A DNA stretch of 64,000 nucleotides from positions 613,203 through 677,202 of the forward strand of contig MNCI01023362.1 in NCBI GenBank assembly GCA_015680685.1. Direction: 5' to 3'. Source of the DNA: Gnetum montanum (Eukaryota; Streptophyta; Gnetopsida; Gnetales; Gnetaceae). The notes beneath the pieces are model-generated. The model saw nothing but the letters and a program-made list of their open reading frames with translations. It did not search any database and was not told the DNA's origin. Below are positions 56,947 to 64,000 of the stretch, one piece after another. The position numbers and the translations under genes are program-made. Every line of letters begins with the position of its first letter. Position 1 is the stretch's first letter.

Positions 56947-57915
56947 TGATGAGCATCAAAGTGTCACATTGATAGGCCCCTGTTGATGCAGCCATGTCAA
57001 CAGGCCTCCATCGATAGGGTCCCATTTACATGGTGTTGTCCCATCAATGCAGCTACATTGATGTACCATTTGCTACATCTATAGGGCCCTGTCAATGTAG
57101 TCCTGTAGCAAAAACTATAAATATGAGCTCCCATTTATGTTTATGGGGCATTCAATTCATAGTAGTAGTAGAGCTCTTTCAATTTTTCTATTTGAAAGTT
57201 AGAATTTTTCTTTGAGTGCTTGTAGCAGGAGTCAAAAAGTGTACAGATCTTTATTCAAGCACTGTTGTACTTGAACCACACCAGTGTGTACAGCAATAAA
57301 GATGAGCCTTTTGATCAAACCTTAAAGTACTTAGAATATATTAATGATTTATTTATGTGTTCATTGTTGTTATTACATTTTCAATTAATTAAGATAAATT
57401 AAGCTAGATGAGACTTTAAGTGATAAATTAATTATTTAAGCTAAATAGATTAAACACATCAGTACAACCACTTCGAGCATAAACACTTATTCGCTTGGTA
57501 ATCCTAGCAGCATTATTACTTGGTGCACCTAGTAGCGTAGTGCTTGGTAACCTAGTAATGAATATGTGGGTTCAAGACATGTATGGAAAGTGGGACTGAA
57601 TGCTTATGTTAGGACTAGTTAGAGGCTAGTTAAGTAGTTAAATTAGATTAGTTATTATACCACTTCATCTCTCTACTTTAAGTACCAAAATCATAAAATA
57701 TAAAATGACAAAAGTCATGTGCCTCAATTACACTTAAACCATATCCTTAAGCTTCACAAGTGTAGTTGGGAAGACAATGAATGTCCCTAATATAAAGTTT
57801 ACCTCCTAGAGAACTAGTGCACTAGAAACTATAGAGTCCATGGAATTCAACCAAATCATGCATGAACACTTTTTGATTCATATGGTTGGGTGTAAGGGTA
57901 CCTAGCCGCTCATCA
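56947..57915 (+). mobile_element. 5' LTR of Athila element Ath3
   Basis: It starts TGATGAGCATCAAAGTGTC and ends ..GTACCTAGCCGCTCATCA, shared with Ath2 and the solo LTR. 'cttggtaatcctagcagcatt' and 'cttggtaacctagtaa' near 57490-57560 correspond to the inverted Ath2 wording. The upstream 150 bases carry repeated 'gata.gg.cc.tgt' and 'caatg.agc' words. The partner LTR lies beyond the window. Confidence 0.8.
57116..57124 (+). promoter_or_regulatory. TATA box of the Ath3 LTR
   Basis: TATAAATAT in the middle of the LTR, in the same relative place as in Ath2. Confidence 0.6.
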
Positions 57916-57916
57916 T

Positions 57917-57933
57917 TGACACCATTGCTAGGG
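57917..57933 (+). promoter_or_regulatory. Primer-binding site, tRNA-Asp type (Ath3)
   Basis: TGACACCATTGCTAGGG against TGGCGCCGTTGCCGGGG; the differences are mostly G-to-A and C-to-T. One base from the LTR end. Confidence 0.85.
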
Positions 57934-58065
57934 AATCCTTTTGTTGAAACATGTGCTATCCAAGATTAGTGAACATTATTAATGTTGTTCAATGAACCCC
58001 AAGGTTGACATCATTTTTTACTTATATAATTACAAAAGCACATTGATATTTTATTTGTTTGCAAA

Positions 58066-59890
58066 ATGTCTTCTTCTCATAGGCATGAAGATGTCAAACT
58101 ACCAATCCCACAATAGTGCAAGGTGATATATACTCATCCAACTGAGTATGTGCCTACTTTCACCTTCATCTTGCATCAAGATGAACAACTGCGATGGCAT
58201 GATATGGAAGGCAACATTGTAATGCCTCCTAATCAATCTGTGCTCATGATGCAACTTCAAACTCTTACAAAGTTAGGGATCTAAGATCTTCAAGAGGAAT
58301 ACATTGTGAATGGTTATGAAACTCGGGACTACCGTTCCACTAATACACAATGTAGGAGAGATCGACACCATGAGAAGCATCATGAGTCTGTGAAGGAAAC
58401 ATAATTCACCAATAAACTAAGACAATAATGAGGGTCCTTTCTTTAAATTCTCTCAACATGAAAGTTCCCCACCTCTTGTTACTAATGATGAGGATGTGAA
58501 CCTAATTTTATATTCTCCTATAACAAACCAGCTTTAGGAAAAGATGGCAGTCAATGTAGGAGCTCAGGAAAGCATCAAGATAATAAGAAATTTGATGAAT
58601 TTGATCATGACAACCAAAGAGGAGTTGGTAGACATCATGGTGGTCATAGTCCTTCTCCCTCTTCACCCTCTTCATCTGCATCTTCTTCTTTCTCTTCTAA
58701 TTCTGAAAAATACCATAGAAGAAACAATCGTGATGGAGGTAAGCAATAGAACAATAATACTAATTTCCATGCCCATAATAATCAAAGAGGTAACAAAGGA
58801 CATCATTGGTGACAATGAAATAATGATGATGTTGAGCCTTTGCTAGCAACTCGAAGTATGCTTAACATTGTAGTGGTAGTTAACATTCCAAATAAGCATG
58901 TGAAACATAGTCAGATCAAGTACTTATACATAACTCTAATGCTTAGACATAACATATTCCAAGATTTGAGGGGGATATAACTCTAATCCATAGAAACATC
59001 TACAAGCTTTTCATGATGCCTGTGCCTTGTAGAACATTGAAAATTATTGGCAAAAACTCAAACTCTTTCCTAGGATACTTACCAAAGAGGCTGAAAGCTA
59101 GCACCATTCATTGGAGCTAGAATCTATCCACCAATGAAGTATAATGCTTAAGCTATTTAATTATAAATACTAGACATACTCCAGAGTGTCTAATTTGAGA
59201 AGGAAAATCCAAGGCTTGAAATAGGGAACACATGAACCCTTGGATGCTACCATGGATAGATATTATTCTCTCATACATTGATGTCCTAGCCATGCCTATT
59301 CTTAGAGGGAACAACTTCACCACATCATCAATGGTCTTAGAGCAGAAACCAAAAAAACTCTTGGGGTTTATGCCCAAGGAAGACTATCTAAACTAAGAGC
59401 TTATCAGATACAAAGGCTGATAGAGCTGGTAGCAAAAGAATAAGGTGAGTTACAAGAAATGGAAAGTGCATAAGAGTATAATAAGAATCCTTCCATAAGG
59501 AAAAAGGAGGTCTAATTTTATGACAAGGAGGAGTCACCACTCAATGAGGTGGTGAACAAGAAAACCTTGCCCATCCAAAAATCTATTTCTAATGTTTCAA
59601 CAAAGGTTGATAAATTAAGAAACTTTTTGAATGAAAAATTTTAAACTACTATGAAGATTGTTGAAGCATTCAAAGAGTAGAATAGTGATCATGACTACAA
59701 TAGGCAAAAAGAAGTTGAACATGCCTACTAGAGAGGTAAGGGCAAAGTTGCTACAGTAGAAGAAGTTATGGAGATAAACTCTGATGATGATGCTAGTTGT
59801 GACATAAGTCAATATGAACATCCAAAGGAATGTTTCCTTGTGGTGTCACACTTACAAGAGTCTAGGATGTATGTGTTGAATCCTTGATTA
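58066..59890 (+). pseudogene. gag of Ath3, decayed
   Basis: ATG at 58066 gives MSSSHRHEDVKLPIPQ, then PTFTFILHQDEQLRWHDMEG near 58150 and LMMQLQTLTKLGI near 58230, matching the Ath2 gag. Ser-rich and His/Asn-rich segments follow at 58600-58800. The capsid starts near 58945 (HNIPRFEGDITL). The NC-like end (CDISQYEHPKECF) is near 59800, a degenerate CCHC. Stops at about 58110 and many later positions, plus frameshifts, make it inactive. Start and order agree with the Ath2 copy on the opposite strand. Confidence 0.8.
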
Positions 59891-60560
59891 GCATGTAGGC
59901 AAGCACCCAGATGATTACCTTATCCTCAAGGTAATCCAAGGTAATTCAACTAGCAAACACAAGCTTATTATCCAAGTGGAGCTTCATCACAACCATACTG
60001 GCAACACTAGCAGTGGCACCAACCATAATCATGAAAAATTCCATATCAAAGATAGTAGTACCCTTATAGGCAATCAAATTCATATGGGTACTATGTTCAA
60101 CATCCCATTTCTCCACAAAGCTCTACAATCCATACCTCATTCCAGCATCACTATTATCCTCCAGAGTACCATAAAACTCATTCACAACCTACTCTATAGG
60201 AGCACCCATATCCATACCACCCTTCATATTTTTTTACACACATTCCTCTACCCTTTACCCAGTTACCTCTTGCTCCATCCATGTAGAGTGAAATGTCCCC
60301 ATAGCCATAGGAACAAAATTCTATGAAGGTTGTAAATTTACAATCAGCCTTCTAGCTGAGTGGTTTAGATAATCAATCTAGGAAATGACCATTTTTTTAA
60401 CCCAATATTCCTCCCAAACCCTCACAACCTAATGCAGCTAGTTGCCCTGTATCTTCAATAGCCTCATCCTTTGCATCAAACACATTTGAATGCCCTTCAA
60501 ACCAAATTCTACCTAAAATCTGCACCATGATGTTAACTCATGTTGTTTCCAATTAGATCA
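59891..60560 (+). other. Ath3 spacer between gag and protease
   Basis: Corresponds to the Pro/Gln-rich spacer of Ath2 (37062-37680). Rich in Pro, His, Ser and Thr codons; a 116-codon open frame (59976-60326) is a shifted reading of it. Contains no recognised domain. Confidence 0.5.
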
Positions 60561-61138
60561 AGGATGGCAACATTTCCATGAAATGATCTAACCTAGGAAG
60601 TCCCCTTATTTACTTGCAAATCACTAGACATGAGTCATGCAAGGCCTTTCTTGATTCTAGTTTTCATGTCAACCTCATCTCTTATGACATGTACAAGGCC
60701 TGGAACCTACCACCTCTTAAGAAGAGCAATATCTATTTAGAATTGGAAAACCAGTCAATCACTACTCCTTTGGGGTTAGTGGAGAACATTGTGCCATAGT
60801 TTGTGGATGGTCCTATCCTATGAATTTTCTAGTAATTAAGGTTGAAAACTACAAAGGTGACTTTCCTATCATTTATGGAACATGCATGGTTGAGCAATGT
60901 TGATGCATAAATGGGCATCAGGGACCTCTCCTTAGAAATATCCAAGGAAAATGAATTTGGATGGATTGAGAAGAAGCAAGTTCTATGCATCACGTATAGC
61001 CATAATAGGTGCAATTGTGGGCAAAAAAACTACTTCGTTAAAAGTACATTCCTCAAAGCATATAATCAATGTGCACATGAAGTAGATATCCAAAGGTGTT
61101 TGTACACAATAGCCAAAAAATAGGAGGACACCCAATGC
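60561..61138 (+). pseudogene. Protease region of Ath3
   Basis: CKAFLDSSFHVNLISYDMYK near 60640: the active-site triplet is DSS in place of DSG. Continues with ITTPLGLVENIVP near 60765, FPIIYGTCMVEQC-like wording near 60870 and RDLSLEISKENEFGWIEKK near 60925. Collinear with Ath2 on the minus strand. Stops at 60799, 60823 and 61123 interrupt it. Confidence 0.8.
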
Positions 61139-62872
61139 TTGATAGCTAACTTTGATAGTAGCACATTATGCATGGAACCTACTGAGCATCTGACATGTGC
61201 CTATGTCAAAGGCATGGATGAATTTAACAAATTTCATCACCAACTCTTTAATGATGAAGATGATGATACCTATTTGAAAGAGTTGGAAATCCCTAATAAT
61301 TTCAAGCAAGATCCCTTCAAGTTAAAAATTCTACCATCCAACATCAAGTATGCATTTTTAAATAATGGCAAGCTAGCTATCATCAATGTGAATCTTGCTC
61401 TTGAACAAAAAGACAAGCTATTGCATGTGATCAACAAATGGCCAACAACCTTTGCTTGGTCATATCTTGAGCTAACTAAAATCGATCCAAGGATATGCCA
61501 GCATCGTATCTACATTAAGTGGGCCATGAAGCTAAGAAAGCAACCATAGAGGTAGCTAAACCCTAATTTGAAGTAGATTTTCAAGGAGGAAATAGAACAA
61601 CTCCTCAAGGCAAGGTTCATCTATCCCATCATGGATAGTGAGTGGGTTAGCCCACTTGTAATTATGCCAAAAAAAGGTAGCAAGTGGTGTGTCTGCATTA
61701 ACTTCAGGATTTTAAACATGGCAACATTTAAAGATTATTTTTCATTGTCATTTGTGGGCCAAGTGTTCGACACTATCTTTGGGCATTTCTATTATAGCTT
61801 ATTAGATGGTTATAGTGGCTATAACCAAATCCAAATTGCACCAAAGGATTAGGCTAAGACAACATTCACAAGTCCTTTGGGGACTTTTGCATATTGTAAG
61901 ATGCCATTTAGTTTATGTAGTACCCCTACAACATTTCAATGCTTGGTCCTTAGTATTTTTCAATAGCAAATTGGTAGGGAGGTAGAAATCATTATGGATG
62001 ACTTTTCTACCTATGGGACTACATTTGAGCAAGTCCTAGGTCACCTTGAATAGGTACTAAAACAATGTGTTGGAACAAACCTTAGGCTCAATTTGTAGAA
62101 AATCCATTTAATGGTCTAGGAAGGCATAGTACTAGGACATAGAATTACTCAAGCAGGGATTGAGGTAGATCCAAAAAAGATAAGGGTCATCCAAGGAATC
62201 ACATGTCAACTAGAGATAGTCAAAGATGTCTAATCATTCCTTGGACACACTGGCTACTACTGACGATTCATAGAGAATTTCTTTAAGATCACAAATCCAT
62301 TCATCAAGCTTACGAAGAAAGATGTTCCATTCATCTAGACCATGGATTATGAACATGCATTTCAATAGTTAAAGGACAAACTCATAGAAACTCCAATTCT
62401 ATGGGTACTAGACTAGTTCAAACCATTTCACATAATGATGGATGCATCTAATTATGCCTTGGGAGCCATCCTTACACAATTGGATAATAAGAAATATTCA
62501 TATTACATCCACTATGTAAGCCAAAGCATTGTGGGTGCACAATCAAATTACACCACAATTGAGAAAGAACTAATAATAGTGGTGTATGCTCTTGAAAGGT
62601 TTAGGCACTATGTGCTTGGCTATAAAGTGTTTGTGCACATAGATCACAGTGCCATCTGATTCCTAATGAACAAGCCAATGGTGAGCCCCCATATCATATG
62701 GTGGCTAGTGATTTTGCAGGAATTCCATCTCACAATGGTAGATAGGAAAGGGACTGAGAATGTGATCACTAACCATATCTCTCAGTTGAGATGGAAAAGG
62801 AAAGAGGAGGAGAGCCTGCTCTCTGATCAATTTCTAGATAAACTTCTCTTTATAAGAGTAATAAATGAATAA
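61139..62872 (+). pseudogene. Reverse transcriptase and RNase H of Ath3
   Basis: Linker (61139-61549 open): LPSNIKYAFLNNGKLAIINV, TTFAWSYLELTKIDPRICQH. Polymerase: DSEWVSPLVIMPKKGSKWCV near 61634, YSLLDGYSGYNQIQIAPKD near 61795, TTFTSPLGTFAYCKMPF near 61858, and EIIMDDFSTYG near 61987 (MDD box intact). Thumb: LGHRITQAGIEVDPKKIRVI near 62135. RNase H (62435-62872): MMDASNYALGAILTQ, YTTIEKELIIVVYALERFRH, and WLVILQEFHLTMVDRKGTEN, ending VITNHISQL. The LGHRI...VDPKK wording and the tRNA-Asp primer site place it in Athila. Frame is kept for long stretches with scattered stops, mostly UAG/UAA at former CAG, CAA or TGG codons. RNase H is the best preserved enzyme in the window. Confidence 0.9.
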
Positions 62873-62875
62873 ATT

Positions 62876-64000
62876 CCTATAGAAACAAAATGGTACAATA
62901 GCATCCTCTCTTAACTTCTTAGTCAAGAGATGTCACAAGATCTAGACTTTAGGAAGAAACAACAATTTCTTCATTGGGGTAAGAACTTCATGGAAATTAA
63001 CACACAACTTTACAAGGTGTGCGTTGATGGCTTGGTTCATTGGTGTGTACCTAATGTAGATTAACTGTACATTCTCCAAAATGATCATGAAGGCCCTTGT
63101 GTAGGCCACTATGCTAGGAGATGCACGGTCATAAAAATCTTAATGGAAGAATACTATTGGCCTACAATCTCTTTGGATGTCGATCAATTTATCTAATCCT
63201 ATGAGCACTATCAATGAGATGGTAGGATGACCATCCAAATGGAGGGTCCTCAATAGGGTATTTAATCACTATAGCCCTTTGACATATGAGGCATTAATTT
63301 CATGGGTCCCATCACACCCATGTCTAATGGAAAGATGTATATCATCGTAGTAGTTGACTACTACACCAAATGAGTAGAAGTAGCAGCTATCATCGACTAT
63401 ACATCATCCATTGCTACTAAATTTGTACAATAAAATGTTGTAAATAGATTTGGGATGCCACATGCACTAATTTCTAACAATAAAATGCATTTTATAGATG
63501 CCACTTCTCAAAAAATCATGCAACGCTTGAGGCTTGAACATAAATTAATAACACCCTATCACCCCCAAGCCAACAGTCAAGTAGAGGTAACTAACAGGGA
63601 GATCACAAAGCATAAGCAAATATAGAAGAGACTAGAGTACAAAACCCAATGATTCCCTCTAGGCCTACCACTTCACATAGAAACTCCCTATTAGCTACTC
63701 TCCCTATGAGCTAGTATATGAAAAACTTCCAATACTCCCAATTCAATCTGAGCTCTGTACACTCTCAACAGCCTATGATCTAAATCTTGACCTGATTCTA
63801 GCATAAAAAGAAAGACTGATCAAATGCAATGTGCTAGATGAAAATCAATTAGTAGCCCTATCTTTGAATGAAGTGCACAAGGCATTCAACAAGCAATGTC
63901 ATGACCTTAGAATATGAAAAAATGTTTTAACCTTGAGACAAGGTTCTCTACTGGAACCCCACACACGTACCCTAGAAAACAAAGTTTTAAACATTGTGGG
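62876..64000 (+). pseudogene. Integrase of Ath3, runs off the window
   Basis: Zinc-binding part: NDHEGPCVGHYARR near 63080 and ILMEEYYWPTISLDVDQFI near 63140, while the following Cys pair is lost (SYEHYQ). Core: GINFMGPITPMSNGKMYIIV near 63280 has Asn for the first catalytic Asp. YYTK and VEVAAI near 63360 follow. FGMPHALISNNKMHFID near 63450 has Asn for the second Asp. YHPQANSQVEVTNREI near 63560 keeps the Glu. C-terminal part with HKAFNKQCHDLRI near 63870. Two of three metal-binding residues are gone. The 3' end, any env-like ORF and the 3' LTR lie outside. Confidence 0.88.

Noticed and set aside
59976-60326. A His/Ser/Leu-rich 116-codon gene
   Set aside because: A shifted reading of the Ath3 gag-protease spacer.

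Overview
This is a nuclear plant DNA window made almost entirely of decayed, nested transposable elements. It holds no intact host gene, rRNA or CRISPR array. Plant origin follows from the element types: Ty3/gypsy elements of the Tat, Athila and chromovirus lineages, a Ty1/copia element, an L1-type LINE, and primer-binding sites matching plant initiator-Met and Asp tRNAs. Heavy decay, deep nesting and loss of CpG suggest a large, old genome such as a gymnosperm; the species cannot be read from the sequence. Two runs of N (38124-38200 and 51719-52047) are assembly gaps.

Layout. 0.5-3.8 kb: minus-strand Tat-lineage pol with integrase, two RNase H domains and reverse transcriptase. 4.7-5.5 kb: degenerate tandem units of about 190 bp, each with a hairpin-like core. 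6.9-8.0 kb: solo copia LTR. 10.3-13.0 kb: CpG-retaining block with an LTR-like minus-strand promoter. 14.5-29.5 kb: a nested stack. An outer chromovirus (called Gy1) is cut in its reverse transcriptase by a second gypsy element (Gy2). Gy2 is itself entered by a minus-strand element (LD3) that has LTRs but no gag or pol, and that carries an intronless, decayed CCR4-type deadenylase domain plus a 45-bp minisatellite. 29.5-33.2 kb: strongly C-over-G skewed DNA holding a solo Athila LTR. 33.2-40.8 kb: a Gy1-family LTR split by a minus-strand Athila element (Ath2) that kept gag and protease but lacks reverse transcriptase and integrase. 41.8-48.3 kb: complete-ended, non-autonomous copia element (Cop1) with gag and an ORF like the plant 'transposon protein' family in place of pol. 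49.0-56.5 kb: L1-type LINE preceded by four tandem monomers of about 187 bp, its ORF1 split by a CpG-rich insertion containing palindromic 49-bp repeats. 56.9-64.0 kb: plus-strand Athila element (Ath3) with LTR, gag, protease, reverse transcriptase, RNase H and integrase, running off the window.

No element here looks mobile by itself: every pol domain carries stops, frameshifts or lost catalytic residues. The most unusual items are the retroelement that captured a CCR4-type coding region, the hairpin-array insertion inside LINE ORF1, the tandem monomers upstream of the LINE, and an AGACATCT motif cluster shared by LTRs of otherwise unrelated families.
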